Of a stretch of DNA of 29,549 bases, positions 14,929 through 22,876 are shown piece by piece. Below the pieces are notes generated by a model that worked only from the letters and a program-made list of their open reading frames with translations, was not told where the DNA came from and searched no databases. A program made the position numbers and the translations under genes. Source of the stretch: JBALVO01 sp036961445 (GTDB taxonomy: Bacteria > Pseudomonadota > Gammaproteobacteria > Pseudomonadales > Halieaceae); assembly GCA_036961445.1 (NCBI GenBank), contig JBALVO010000041.1, positions 1 to 29,549 of the forward strand, in the 5' to 3' direction. Position 1 is the first letter of the stretch. Every line of letters starts with the position of its first letter.

Positions 14929-16338
14929 TTGATCAAGAATTTAGTAGGGCGCATTTCAGGCAAGGGTGATTCACCCCGGGATCATAGTCCAGCATCGTCG
15001 GGCCACGGCCAGCCACCGCGCCAGGAGCCTTCCCACAAAGCCTCCGCTAACGCGGCAAATGCTGAAGAAGGGACGGCAAAGTCCCGCGGTAGAGGCGGCA
15101 AGCGGCGTGGTGGAACGGACAAGCCAAAGGCGGTTGCTGCGCCCTGGTCTGTGGATGATTTCCCGGTGGAGCCGCAGGAGGACAAGGTTCGCTTTCATGA
15201 CCTGGGTCTGCGCGATGAAGTCATGCACGGTATTGCCGATATTGGTTTTAAATATTGCTCTCCTATCCAGGGCACCGTATTGCCGCATACCTTGCAGGGT
15301 CATGACGCCATCGGCAAGGCCCAGACCGGCACCGGCAAGACGGCGGCCTTTCTGCTGACTATTTTCAACGACCAGTTATGTCACCCGCCCGAGAGCGAGC
15401 GTTTCGCTGGCGAGCCGCGTGCGTTGGTTATAGCCCCAACGCGGGAACTGGTCATGCAGATTGCAGCAGATGCCGAGGACCTGGCCAAGCACACAGGCCT
15501 TAAGGTCGCCACTTTGATCGGCGGTATGGATTACCAGAAACAACTTAATCGACTCACTAATCATGTGGTGGACCTGGTAGTTGCTACGCCAGGACGCCTG
15601 CTGGATTTTATGGGCCGCCGTGACCTGTTCCTGGATCATGTAGAGATCCTGGTATTGGATGAGGCAGATCGCATGCTGGATATGGGCTTTATCCCGCAGG
15701 TCAAGCGCATCGTGCGCGCGACGCCGCAAAAAGAGAACCGGCAGACATTGTTGTTCTCCGCTACTTTTACCCAGGACATCATCAATCTGTCCCAGCAATG
15801 GACCTATGAACCGGTTACCGTTGAGATCGAGCCCGAGAGTGTTGCGACTGACTCAGTGGACCAGAAGATCTATCTGGTCAGCAGCCAGCAGCGCTACAAA
15901 GTGCTGAACAACCTGCTGCGCAGCGCCGATACCACCAGCGTTATTGTTTTCGCCAACCGTCGCGATCAGGTGCGTCGATTGCATGAGAAGCTGCGCAAAT
16001 CCGGTATAGCCTGCGGCATCCTGTCAGGGGAGATTCCCCAGGCCAAGCGTACGCGCACTCTGGAGCAGTTCAAGCAGGGAGATATCAAGGTGTTGGTTGC
16101 TACCGACGTCGCTGGACGTGGTATTCACGTTGAGGGTGTCAGTCACGTGGTGAACTACAATCTGCCCGAAGACCCCGAGGATTACGTGCATCGTATTGGC
16201 CGAACAGGACGCGCCGGTGCCACCGGCACGTCGATCAGTTTTGCCAGCGAGGATGACGCGTTTTTATTGCCCGACCTGGAAGTGTTGTTGGGCGCAAAGC
16301 TTGAATGCACGCATCCGCCCGAGGAACTGCTGCGCTAG
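14929..16338 (+). CDS. rhlB: ATP-dependent DEAD-box RNA helicase RhlB
   Basis: A 469-residue RNA helicase; in E. coli RhlB is a degradosome component that unwinds RNA for RNase E and PNPase. Residues about 1-95 are a polar, probably disordered extension rich in G, R, K and P, as in Pseudomonas RhlB. Then all core motifs appear: Q motif (FKYCSPIQ), I AQTGTGKT at 131-138, Ia PTREL, Ib TPGR, II DEAD at 244-247, III SAT, IV VIVFANR, V ATDVAGRGI, VI HRIGRTGR. The start is TTG with AAAGGG 9 nt upstream, and MIKNLVGRI resembles family N-termini. It ends 3 bp from the convergent cysZ stop. RhlE or DbpA are less likely given the motif context. Confidence 0.93.
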   Translation: MIKNLVGRISGKGDSPRDHSPASSGHGQPPRQEPSHKASANAANAEEGTAKSRGRGGKRRGGTDKPKAVAAPWSVDDFPVEPQEDKVRFHDLGLRDEVMHGIADIGFKYCSPIQGTVLPHTLQGHDAIGKAQTGTGKTAAFLLTIFNDQLCHPPESERFAGEPRALVIAPTRELVMQIAADAEDLAKHTGLKVATLIGGMDYQKQLNRLTNHVVDLVVATPGRLLDFMGRRDLFLDHVEILVLDEADRMLDMGFIPQVKRIVRATPQKENRQTLLFSATFTQDIINLSQQWTYEPVTVEIEPESVATDSVDQKIYLVSSQQRYKVLNNLLRSADTTSVIVFANRRDQVRRLHEKLRKSGIACGILSGEIPQAKRTRTLEQFKQGDIKVLVATDVAGRGIHVEGVSHVVNYNLPEDPEDYVHRIGRTGRAGATGTSISFASEDDAFLLPDLEVLLGAKLECTHPPEELLR

Positions 16339-16341
16339 GCG

Positions 16342-17073
16342 CTACCGGTTAAGCTCTTCACACCACAATAAGGTGGCGCCCACTACAGCGGCGGGTACGA
16401 CAAAGAAATTGACAATGGGGATGCCGGTGCATAACGCGACCAGTCCCCCAAAGCCCATGCTGCTCAGGCGTCGGGTGCGTACCGCTTCTTTTACATCGGC
16501 AAAACTCAGTTGGTGGTTGTCCATCGGGTAGTCCACAAACTGAATGCTCATCATCCAGGCCCCCAGCAATAGCCATAACACCGGCGCTACGAGATTGATC
16601 CCGGGTATGAACGACACCAGCAACACAAAAACGGCCATGGGCAGGTAATACAATAACTTGGAAATCTCTCGCAGTATTCCTCGTGGCAAGGCCAACAGTG
16701 CTGCACCAAAACCCTCCAGTGAGTCCACGGGCTTGCCGGTGATCAGTTCTTCGGCTTTTTCTGCCAGCAGGGCGTTGAATGGCGAGGCGATGATCAGGGC
16801 GACGGCGGTAAATAGATAACCGGTAACCAGGCTCAAGGTAATGCCGATCAATGGCCAAATAATCCAGGTGATGAAATCCAGCCAGTCCGGAATACCCGCC
16901 AGCCACTTGTCCATCAGGTTGTCGATGTAGTTAATACCAAAGCCGATCAGTGATCCGAAAATCAGGATATTGACCACCAGTGGTATGAGTACAAATAGCC
17001 GCAATGCCGGGTGGGTTAGCATGCGCGCGCCATGTGTCAAATAGCCAGCGCCGTGAGCAATGTTACCTTTCAC
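16342..17073 (-). CDS. cysZ: CysZ-like sulfate transporter (EI24 domain)
   Basis: A 243-residue inner-membrane protein of the EI24/CysZ family, whose E. coli member mediates sulfate uptake for cysteine synthesis. Four or more hydrophobic segments are seen: the first at FVLIPLVVNILIFGSL, the next at WIIWPLIGITLSLVTGYLF. The conserved IASPFNALLAE, FIPGINLVAPVLW, and VDYPMDNHQLSF motifs match E. coli CysZ closely. I place the start at GTG 17073 because AAGGAG sits 9 nt upstream and the N-terminus then aligns with CysZ; a longer in-frame version to 17175 is spurious. The first 11 bases overlap the end of the CWC gene, so the two are probably translated together. Confidence 0.93.
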   Translation of the reverse strand: MKGNIAHGAGYLTHGARMLTHPALRLFVLIPLVVNILIFGSLIGFGINYIDNLMDKWLAGIPDWLDFITWIIWPLIGITLSLVTGYLFTAVALIIASPFNALLAEKAEELITGKPVDSLEGFGAALLALPRGILREISKLLYYLPMAVFVLLVSFIPGINLVAPVLWLLLGAWMMSIQFVDYPMDNHQLSFADVKEAVRTRRLSSMGFGGLVALCTGIPIVNFFVVPAAVVGATLLWCEELNR

Positions 17074-17278
17074 TGACAGTATCTCCTTCGGGTTGGCCAC
17101 AGGCAGGGCATAGGCAATATTTGCCGATCGCCTGCGCTGGAATAGCGGCGAGAGCATCCGCACTGATGGTGGCATTCTGACACCAACACTGCGACGCGGG
17201 TTGCCCTGCGGCGATCGCGCATTGATTGTCGCCGCCGCACAGTGGGCAGTTTTTTTCCAGTGTTGCTCTTTTTGTCAT
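17063..17278 (-). CDS. small cysteine-rich CWC-family protein
   Basis: A 71-residue protein with eight cysteines at 11, 14, 20, 31, 33, 55, 57 and 60. These form CPLC, a lone Cys, the name-giving CWC (31-33), and CLCPAC, matching the Cys_rich_CWC family (PF14375). The arrangement suggests zinc or another metal site; function is unknown. The start ATG at 17278 gives the usual family size, though an in-frame extension exists upstream. The ribosome site is weak. Its end overlaps the cysZ start by 11 nt, and the cysZ ribosome site lies inside it. A matched promoter is just upstream (17310-17338). A CWC gene beside cysZ hints at a role in sulfur or metal handling, which is only inference. Confidence 0.82.
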   Translation of the reverse strand: MTKRATLEKNCPLCGGDNQCAIAAGQPASQCWCQNATISADALAAIPAQAIGKYCLCPACGQPEGDTVSER

Positions 17279-17304
17279 GGTCCGCTCAAATTTACTCACG
17301 GTTG

Positions 17305-17319
17305 CCGCTATAATAGCGG
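17305..17319. repeat. 15-bp perfect inverted repeat enclosing -10 elements
   Basis: CCGCTATAATAGCGG has 7-base arms around one A. It contains TATAAT on the plus strand and TATTAT on the minus strand, in the 61-bp gap between the divergent CWC-cysZ and Smr-domain genes. The position is what one expects of an operator overlapping the promoter of both genes. Confidence 0.55.
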
Positions 17320-17338
17320 ACTCAAGGCGGAGTGTAAT
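17310..17338 (-). promoter_or_regulatory. candidate sigma-70 promoter for CWC-cysZ
   Basis: On the minus strand ATTACA (17338-17333, 4 of 6) and TATTAT (17315-17310, 5 of 6) are 17 bp apart, giving a leader of about 25 nt before the CWC ATG. The plus-strand TATAAT (17309-17314) is a perfect -10 for the Smr-domain gene but its -35 is poor, so a divergent promoter pair is possible. Confidence 0.45.
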
Positions 17339-17339
17339 G

Positions 17340-17954
17340 ATGGCCGGTGACGAAGACAGCGGATTTTTGGATGAAATGTCTGATGTGGTGCCGCTGAAGC
17401 GAGAACCACGGGTTATTGTGCGCCCCAGGGCGCACAGCGACAAGGACTCCTCACTGGACCAGCGGCGCCTGGCTGCTGTGCAGGGCAAGGCACTTGACCG
17501 CAATACGCTTACCGAAGGCGATATTGCTCCCCTGGATTCCTGGTATGTACTGGAATTCAAGCGCCCGGGTGTGCAAAACGGCGTTTTTCGCCGGCTCAAG
17601 CAGGGCCGCTACGAGGCTGAGGCGAGGCTGGATTTGCATCGCATGACCGCCGCAGAGGCGCGCAGCGAAATCTTTGAGTTTATCGAAGAGTGCCACCGAC
17701 TGGGCCTGCGTAGCGTACTGATTATTCATGGCAAAGGTGAGAGTAAGGCGGATAAGGCGCGCAGTTCCGTCCTCAAGGGTTGTGTGGACCACTGGCTGCG
17801 GCAATTGGAAATCGTGCAGGCGTTTGGCAGTGCGCAACCCAGGCACGGTGGCACCGGAGCTGCTTATGTTTTACTGCGCAAGAGTGAAGATAAGAAACGC
17901 GAAAATAGAGAGAAATTTGCCAAGGGACGTGTGCCCTATGATCCACCCCAGTAA
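17340..17954 (+). CDS. Smr-domain protein (putative endonuclease)
   Basis: A 204-residue protein with a C-terminal Smr domain. The first 100 or so residues are charged and include DVVPLKREPRV, typical of proteobacterial SmrA/YdaL-like proteins. The Smr motifs follow: LDLHRMTAAEA (the LDLHG-like motif), VLIIHGKGE (HGKG motif), and HGGTGAAYVLL near the end (the GGxGA loop). Members nick or cut DNA or RNA; SmrB cuts mRNA at collided ribosomes in E. coli, but SmrA-type proteins are less understood. ATG 17340 has GGAG 7 nt upstream; ATG 17337 is one codon earlier. Its stop codon lies in the loop of a strong terminator. Confidence 0.92.
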   Translation: MAGDEDSGFLDEMSDVVPLKREPRVIVRPRAHSDKDSSLDQRRLAAVQGKALDRNTLTEGDIAPLDSWYVLEFKRPGVQNGVFRRLKQGRYEAEARLDLHRMTAAEARSEIFEFIEECHRLGLRSVLIIHGKGESKADKARSSVLKGCVDHWLRQLEIVQAFGSAQPRHGGTGAAYVLLRKSEDKKRENREKFAKGRVPYDPPQ

Positions 17955-17968
17955 GGGGTGGTTGTTTT
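17943..17968 (+). terminator. intrinsic terminator of the Smr-domain gene
   Basis: CCACCCC and GGGGTGG form a perfect 7-bp GC-rich stem around AGTAA, followed by TTGTTTT. The stop codon TAA (17952-17954) sits in the loop, so the left arm encodes the last residues of the protein. Confidence 0.88.
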
Positions 17969-18015
17969 CGCGATTGCCATGAGCTCGCTTACATTCCAGT
18001 GAGGCCCATGTGAGA

Positions 18016-18306
18016 CTAGCCAGCGCCAGCGGCTTTGAGTATATCTGCATAGGCAGCGCCATGGCGATGTGTGGAGATAATGTCCAACACCGTACGCCCA
18101 TCTTTCCCGGTGGCATTAACCTCGCGTTTAGCGTCGCAAAAGAACGTCAAAAACAGTTCAAAGTCAGATGCTCGCATGCTCTGGTAAGCCTTTAGCAGCA
18201 TGTGAAAGTTCTCATCCGAGCCGTCGTGTGGGCGGACCTGCAGAAAACTCTTCACGTGATCCTCGGTCCAAACCTCATCAAGCACCTTTTCTTTATCTTT
18301 TCTCAT
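18016..18306 (-). CDS. PA4642-family conserved protein
   Basis: A 96-residue soluble protein with no signal peptide or membrane span. It begins MRKDKEKVLDE and includes FHMLLKAYQSMRASDFELFL and a late GRTVLDIISTHR segment; this matches my recollection of the P. aeruginosa PA4642 family, an uncharacterised gammaproteobacterial group. The C-terminal part (VNATGKDGRTVLDIISTHRHGAAY region) resembles a single ankyrin-like repeat. Two ATGs adjoin; the second (18306) has AAGGA at 8 nt, the first (18309) at 5 nt. The gene follows gatB by 8-11 bp, and its ribosome site overlaps the gatB stop, so it is likely in the gatCAB operon. Function unknown; the position suggests a link to translation, which is inference. 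Confidence 0.85.
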   Translation of the reverse strand: MRKDKEKVLDEVWTEDHVKSFLQVRPHDGSDENFHMLLKAYQSMRASDFELFLTFFCDAKREVNATGKDGRTVLDIISTHRHGAAYADILKAAGAG

Positions 18307-18317
18307 CATACTTTTCC

Positions 18318-19760
18318 TTAAACCAGCTTTTTCGCCAGCAATTCGTTAACCATTTTTGGATTAGCCTGGCCCCTGGATACCTTCATTACCTGGCCGACAA
18401 AGAATCCGACCAGTTTTTTACGTTTGCTCTCATCGGCGGCCAGGTACTGCTCTACCTGTGCCGCATTGGCGCTGATCACCTCGTCGACCATGACTTCCAG
18501 TGCGCCACTGTCGCTTTCCTGCTTCAGGCCGCGCGCCTCAATGATTTGATCGGCACTGCCTTCGCCTTGCCACATGGCTTCAAACACCTGCTTGGCGATC
18601 TTGCCAGAGATACTGTTGTCCAGTATGCGTCGTATCAGTCCGCCCAGGTCGGCGGCGGATACCGGGCTGCTGGAGATGTCCAATTCACCGCGGTTTAGCA
18701 GGCCCAGTAATTCCACCTGCACCCAGTTGGCGGCGATCTTGGCATCGCCGCAATCAGCGACCACTGCTTCAAAATAATCAGCCAGAGAACGACTGTCACA
18801 CAAAACGTTGGCATCGTACGTGCCCAGACCATATTGCAGGGTAAAACGCTGGCGTTTCTGTGGCGGTAATTCCGGTAGGGTGCTGGCAATGTCTGCAATG
18901 TAGGCGTCGTCTATCACTATGGGCAGCAGATCCGGTTCCGGGAAGTAGCGGTAATCGTTAGCGACTTCCTTGCTGCGCATGGAGCGGGTCTCGTCCCGCT
19001 CTGCATCGTACAGGCGTGTTTCCTGTACCACTGTGCCGCCATCTTCAAGAATATCGGCCTGTCTGTCGATTTCATGGCGAATCGCTTTTTCTACAAAACG
19101 GAATGAGTTGACGTTTTTAATCTCTGCCCGGGTGCCCAGGGTGGTAGCGCCGACGGGGCGCAGTGAGATGTTCACATCGCAGCGCATGGAGCCCTCTGCC
19201 ATGTTGCCGTCGGAAATCCCCAGATAGGTGACCAGGCTGTGCAGCGCCTTTAAGTAGGCCACCGCCTCGGCGGCATTGCGGATATCGGGTTCCGAGACAA
19301 TCTCCAGCAGCGGGGTGCCCGCCCGGTTCAGGTCGATACCGGTTTGGCCGTGAAAGTCTTCGTGCAGCGACTTGCCGGCATCCTCTTCCAGGTGGGCGCG
19401 GGTAATGCCAATTTCGCGACTGCTGCCGTCTTCCATGAGGATCTCGAACGTACCGCGACCGACAATAGGCGCCTCAAACTGACTGATCTGGTAGCCCTTG
19501 GGCAGATCCGGGTAAAAATAGTTTTTGCGGTCGAATACCGAGCGTTTGCCGATTTCTGCCCCTATACCCAGGCCAAATTTTACCGCGTAGCGCACAGCCT
19601 TCTCATTCAGTACCGGCAACATACCGGGCATGGCCAGGTCTACGGCGCTGGCCTGGGTGTTGGGCTCTGCGCCGAACGTGATCGGCGAGCCGGAGAAGAT
19701 CTTGGAGTTGGTGGCCAGCTGTAAGTGCACTTCCAGGCCGATAACGGTTTCCCACTGCAT
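18318..19760 (-). CDS. gatB: Asp-tRNA(Asn)/Glu-tRNA(Gln) amidotransferase subunit B
   Basis: A 480-residue subunit that binds misacylated tRNA and activates it with ATP before amidation. The N-terminus WETVIGLEVHLQL is the family signature, followed by FDRKNYFYPDLPKGYQISQ and the tail YqeY-like helical domain ending KMVNELLAKKL. Length is typical (about 480). Its ATG overlaps the gatA TGA by one base (TGATG), as expected for a heterotrimer made in fixed ratio. Whether the complex makes Gln-tRNA or Asn-tRNA in this organism cannot be told from the window; in Pseudomonas it serves Asn. Confidence 0.98.
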   Translation of the reverse strand: MQWETVIGLEVHLQLATNSKIFSGSPITFGAEPNTQASAVDLAMPGMLPVLNEKAVRYAVKFGLGIGAEIGKRSVFDRKNYFYPDLPKGYQISQFEAPIVGRGTFEILMEDGSSREIGITRAHLEEDAGKSLHEDFHGQTGIDLNRAGTPLLEIVSEPDIRNAAEAVAYLKALHSLVTYLGISDGNMAEGSMRCDVNISLRPVGATTLGTRAEIKNVNSFRFVEKAIRHEIDRQADILEDGGTVVQETRLYDAERDETRSMRSKEVANDYRYFPEPDLLPIVIDDAYIADIASTLPELPPQKRQRFTLQYGLGTYDANVLCDSRSLADYFEAVVADCGDAKIAANWVQVELLGLLNRGELDISSSPVSAADLGGLIRRILDNSISGKIAKQVFEAMWQGEGSADQIIEARGLKQESDSGALEVMVDEVISANAAQVEQYLAADESKRKKLVGFFVGQVMKVSRGQANPKMVNELLAKKLV

Positions 19761-21217
19761 CAGGATTGCCCTCCAACCGGGTGCTGCAGGTGCCAGTCGG
19801 TGGCCTGCTGGTAGCGGTGCGCTACATTGAGCAGGCGCGCTTCGTCAAAGTGACGACCCAGCAGTTGTAAGCCTACTGGCTTGTCCTGTACCAGGCCAGC
19901 GGGCACGGACATGCCCGGCAACCCCGCCAGATTGGCTGCCAGGGTGTAAACATCTTCCAGGTACATGGCAATGGGATCATCGGACTTGGCGCCCAGGGCG
20001 AAGGCCGGACCCGGTGTGGTGGGGCCAGCGATAACATCCACCTGCTCGAAACAATGCATAAAGTCCTGCTTGATCAGGCGGCGTATTTGCTGTGCTTTTT
20101 TGTAATACGCATCGTAGTAACCGGCAGACAGGGCGTAGGTCCCTACCAGGATACGGCGCTTCACCTCATCGCCAAAACCTTCCTCGCGGGTGCGCGTATA
20201 AAGGTCGTGCAGATCGGCCGGATCATCACAGCGATGGCCATAACGCACGCCGTCATAGCGTGACAGGTTGGTGGAGGCCTCGGCCGGGGCAATGATGTAA
20301 TAGGTGGGTATGGTCAGCTGGCTGTGGGGCAGCGCTACATCCACCAAAATTGCGCCCTGTGCTTCCAGTTCTTTTAACGCGGCGCTTATGCGCTCGCCAG
20401 TGGCCGTGTCCAGCCCGTCGCCAAAATATTCCCTGGGCAGGCCAATACGCAGGCCCTGCAGGGAGTTATTGAGTTCAGCGGTGTAGTCCGCAACGGGCAG
20501 GTCCGCAGATGTTGAGTCCAGAGGGTCATGCCCGGCCATGGTATTGAGCAAAAGTGCGCAATCCTCGGCGGTGTGTGCCATTGGACCCGCCTGGTCCAGG
20601 CTGGAGGCGAATGCCACCATGCCCAGGCGTGAGACGCGCCCGTAAGTGGGTTTGAGGCCGGTAATGCCGCAAAATGCCGCTGGTTGACGAATGGATCCGC
20701 CGGTGTCGGTGCCTGTTGCCGCCGGAGCCAGCAGCCCCGCGACTGCCGCGGCGGAACCCCCCGAGGAGCCCCCGGGCACCAGGTCTGTATTCCAGGGGTT
20801 TCTGACCGGGCCGTAAAAGCTGTTCTCATTGGATGAGCCCATGGCGAATTCATCCATGTTGGTCTTGCCCAGAATAACGGCGCCATCAGCCTTGAATCGC
20901 TGAATCAGGGTGGCATCGTAAGGCGGTACAAAGTTGTCCAGCATGCGTGAGCCACAGCTGGTGCGTATGCCGCTGGTGCAGAAAATATCCTTGTGGGCAA
21001 TAGGAATACCCGTCAGGGTGGCGGCATCGCCGCTGGCCAACTGCTGGTCAGCAGCCGCGGCAGCGTCCAGTGCTGATGTTTCATCGACGGTAATAAAGCT
21101 GTTGTACAGGCCGTCCAGAGCCGCGATGCGGTCCAGGAAGCAGCGCGTCACTTCAGCGCTGGAGAATTGTTTCTCGCGTAGCCCCTGTACTAACTGGGCG
21201 ACAGATTTGTTGTGCAT
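19760..21217 (-). CDS. gatA: Asp-tRNA(Asn)/Glu-tRNA(Gln) amidotransferase subunit A
   Basis: A 485-residue amidase that hydrolyses glutamine and delivers ammonia to GatB. The Ser-cisSer-Lys catalytic triad is complete: Lys76 in IPIAHKD, Ser151 in PGGSSGGSAAAV, and nucleophile Ser175 in TDTGGSIRQPA, matching the triad spacing of the Staphylococcus enzyme. The amidase signature runs through residues 148-180. Length is standard. The ATG has AGGA about 7 nt upstream. It lies 27 bp after gatC and overlaps gatB by one base. Confidence 0.98.
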   Translation of the reverse strand: MHNKSVAQLVQGLREKQFSSAEVTRCFLDRIAALDGLYNSFITVDETSALDAAAAADQQLASGDAATLTGIPIAHKDIFCTSGIRTSCGSRMLDNFVPPYDATLIQRFKADGAVILGKTNMDEFAMGSSNENSFYGPVRNPWNTDLVPGGSSGGSAAAVAGLLAPAATGTDTGGSIRQPAAFCGITGLKPTYGRVSRLGMVAFASSLDQAGPMAHTAEDCALLLNTMAGHDPLDSTSADLPVADYTAELNNSLQGLRIGLPREYFGDGLDTATGERISAALKELEAQGAILVDVALPHSQLTIPTYYIIAPAEASTNLSRYDGVRYGHRCDDPADLHDLYTRTREEGFGDEVKRRILVGTYALSAGYYDAYYKKAQQIRRLIKQDFMHCFEQVDVIAGPTTPGPAFALGAKSDDPIAMYLEDVYTLAANLAGLPGMSVPAGLVQDKPVGLQLLGRHFDEARLLNVAHRYQQATDWHLQHPVGGQS

Positions 21218-21244
21218 TATATATCCTGATGCGGCGCTAGCCGT

Positions 21245-21532
21245 CTAATCGATAACTTTGGGAACCAGGTAGAGGCCGTTTTCTACCGCGGGTGCAATCG
21301 CCTGGAACGCTTCGCGACGATTGCTCTGGGTGACCACATCGGCACGCAGGCGTTGCGTGGCGTCCAGCGGATTAGCCATTGGCTCGATACCCTGGGTATC
21401 AACCGCCTGCAACTGGTCTACCATTTGCAAAATTTCAGTAATGCGCTGGGTAACCAGGCCAATTTGGTCGCCAGAGATACGGATGCGTGCCAGCTCCGCT
21501 ATCTTTTCAATCTCGTCTTGTTCAATAGCCAT
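21245..21532 (-). CDS. gatC: Asp-tRNA(Asn)/Glu-tRNA(Gln) amidotransferase subunit C
   Basis: A 95-residue small subunit that wraps around GatA and stabilises the GatAB complex. EIEKIAELARIRI at the start, QITEILQMVDQLQAVDT-like helix in the middle, and the conserved EPMANPLDATQRLRADVVTQ loop identify GatC. Size is normal. The ribosome site is weak. It is the first gene of gatC-gatA-gatB and is divergent from mreB, the arrangement found in Pseudomonas. Confidence 0.96.
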   Translation of the reverse strand: MAIEQDEIEKIAELARIRISGDQIGLVTQRITEILQMVDQLQAVDTQGIEPMANPLDATQRLRADVVTQSNRREAFQAIAPAVENGLYLVPKVID

Positions 21533-21756
21533 ATCATATCAACCGGAAAAGCCACCTCCAGGGCGGCAGGGGGCGTAAACTTATCACATTTGCGCCTTGC
21601 CCAAAATCCCAGTGATTGATACAGTTGCGGAAATAATACAGCTACAAAAAAACACTCTCTCCGCCCGCTTCCCGGCCGGGATTGTCAGGCAGGTAGGGAA
21701 GCATGCTGGACTCCTCTAAAGAGTTCCCCGTTGTTGTCATAAGGTAGTAAGAATTA
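21533..21756. other. divergent intergenic region, gatC and mreB
   Basis: 224 bp without a gene. It must carry the promoters of the gatCAB and mreBCD units. A candidate for mreB is listed separately; I find no strong gatC promoter. An imperfect GAGTTCC/GGACTC hairpin lies near 21712-21737 in the mreB leader. Confidence 0.5.
21597..21625 (+). promoter_or_regulatory. weak candidate promoter for mreB
   Basis: TTGCCC (21597-21602) and TACAGT (21620-21625) are 17 bp apart, each 4 of 6 to consensus. It would give a leader of about 125 nt. Other AT-rich stretches nearby could serve instead. Confidence 0.28.
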
Positions 21757-22794
21757 ATGCTGAAAAAACTGCGCGGAGTGTTCTCAAATGACCTCTCCAT
21801 TGATCTGGGTACGGCTAACACTCTGATTTACGTGCGTGATAAAGGGATTGTACTGGATGAGCCTTCGGTGGTTGCGATCCGTATTCACAACGGCCAGAAG
21901 ACCATAGAAGCCGTGGGTATGGAAGCCAAACGTATGCTGGGTCGTACGCCTGGAAATATCACCGCTATCCGTCCGCTTAAAGACGGTGTGATTGCGGACT
22001 TCCAGGTTACCGAGAAAATGCTGCAACACTTTATCGCCAAAGTCCATGAGAGCAAATTTATACGCCCCAGCCCACGAGTGTTGGTGTGCGTCCCTTGCAT
22101 GTCTACCCAGGTGGAGCGCCGCGCTATCCGCGAATCTGCACTCAGTGCAGGCGCTCGCGAGGTGCGATTGATTGAGGAGCCTATGGCCGCGGCTATTGGT
22201 GCGGGGTTGAGCGTCGATGATGCCACCGGCTGTATGGTGGTAGATGTTGGCGGTGGTACCACTGAAGTGGCTATTATTTCCCTGAATGGTGTGGTTTACC
22301 GGGATTCTGTGCGTGTCGGTGGCGATCGCTTCGATGAGGCTATTGTGGCCCATGTGCGCCGCCGTTACGGCAGCCTGATCGGTGATGCTACTGCTGAGCG
22401 CATAAAAGTTGAAGTAGGCTGCGCTTTCGCGGGCAGTGAGTTGCGCGAGATAGACGTGCGCGGCCGCAATCTGGCAGAGGGCGTGCCGCGCAGCTTTACC
22501 CTGAACAGTGATGAAATTCTGGAATCCCTGCAGGACCCGTTGTCTTCCATTGTGCAGGCGGTGAAATCTGCGCTGGAACAGTCGCCGCCGGAATTGGCTG
22601 CGGATATTGCCGAAAGCGGAATTGTGCTTACCGGTGGTGGCGCTTTACTGCGGGATCTGGATCGCCTGATCTCCGAGGAGACCGGCCTACCGGTTATTGT
22701 TGCAGATGATCCGTTGACCTGTGTGGCCCGTGGTGGCGGCCATGCGATGGAAAGAATGGATCGACACACGTTAGATTTACTATCGACTGAATGA
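21757..22794 (+). CDS. mreB: rod shape-determining protein MreB
   Basis: A 345-residue bacterial actin that forms membrane-bound filaments guiding lateral cell-wall synthesis in rods. The N-terminus MLKKLRGVFSNDL is an amphipathic membrane anchor; SIDLGTANTLIYV is the phosphate-1 motif, VVDVGGGTTEVAIISL phosphate-2, and LTGGGALLRDLD the adenosine motif. Length is near the family norm (347 in E. coli). AAGG and TAAG lie in the 20 nt before the ATG. It leads mreB-mreC-mreD-maf-rng-yhdP, a conserved order, and implies a rod-shaped cell. Confidence 0.99.
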   Translation: MLKKLRGVFSNDLSIDLGTANTLIYVRDKGIVLDEPSVVAIRIHNGQKTIEAVGMEAKRMLGRTPGNITAIRPLKDGVIADFQVTEKMLQHFIAKVHESKFIRPSPRVLVCVPCMSTQVERRAIRESALSAGAREVRLIEEPMAAAIGAGLSVDDATGCMVVDVGGGTTEVAIISLNGVVYRDSVRVGGDRFDEAIVAHVRRRYGSLIGDATAERIKVEVGCAFAGSELREIDVRGRNLAEGVPRSFTLNSDEILESLQDPLSSIVQAVKSALEQSPPELAADIAESGIVLTGGGALLRDLDRLISEETGLPVIVADDPLTCVARGGGHAMERMDRHTLDLLSTE

Positions 22795-22876
22795 AGGCGC
22801 GGCTTGCAACCTGGACTGGGTCTCTTGTGTGAAGTCGTCCGCCAGGTGCACTGACCAGGATAATTGAGGAACTGAC

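Noticed and set aside
16358..16906. A 182-codon minus-strand frame overlapping cysZ
   Set aside because: The cysZ frame has membrane spans and family motifs over the same DNA; this one reads as an Arg/His-rich shadow.
20386..20886. A 166-codon frame inside gatA in another phase
   Set aside because: The gatA frame is fully conserved with its catalytic triad; the alternative is low-complexity, Pro/Trp-rich, and typical of an out-of-phase reading of GC-rich DNA.
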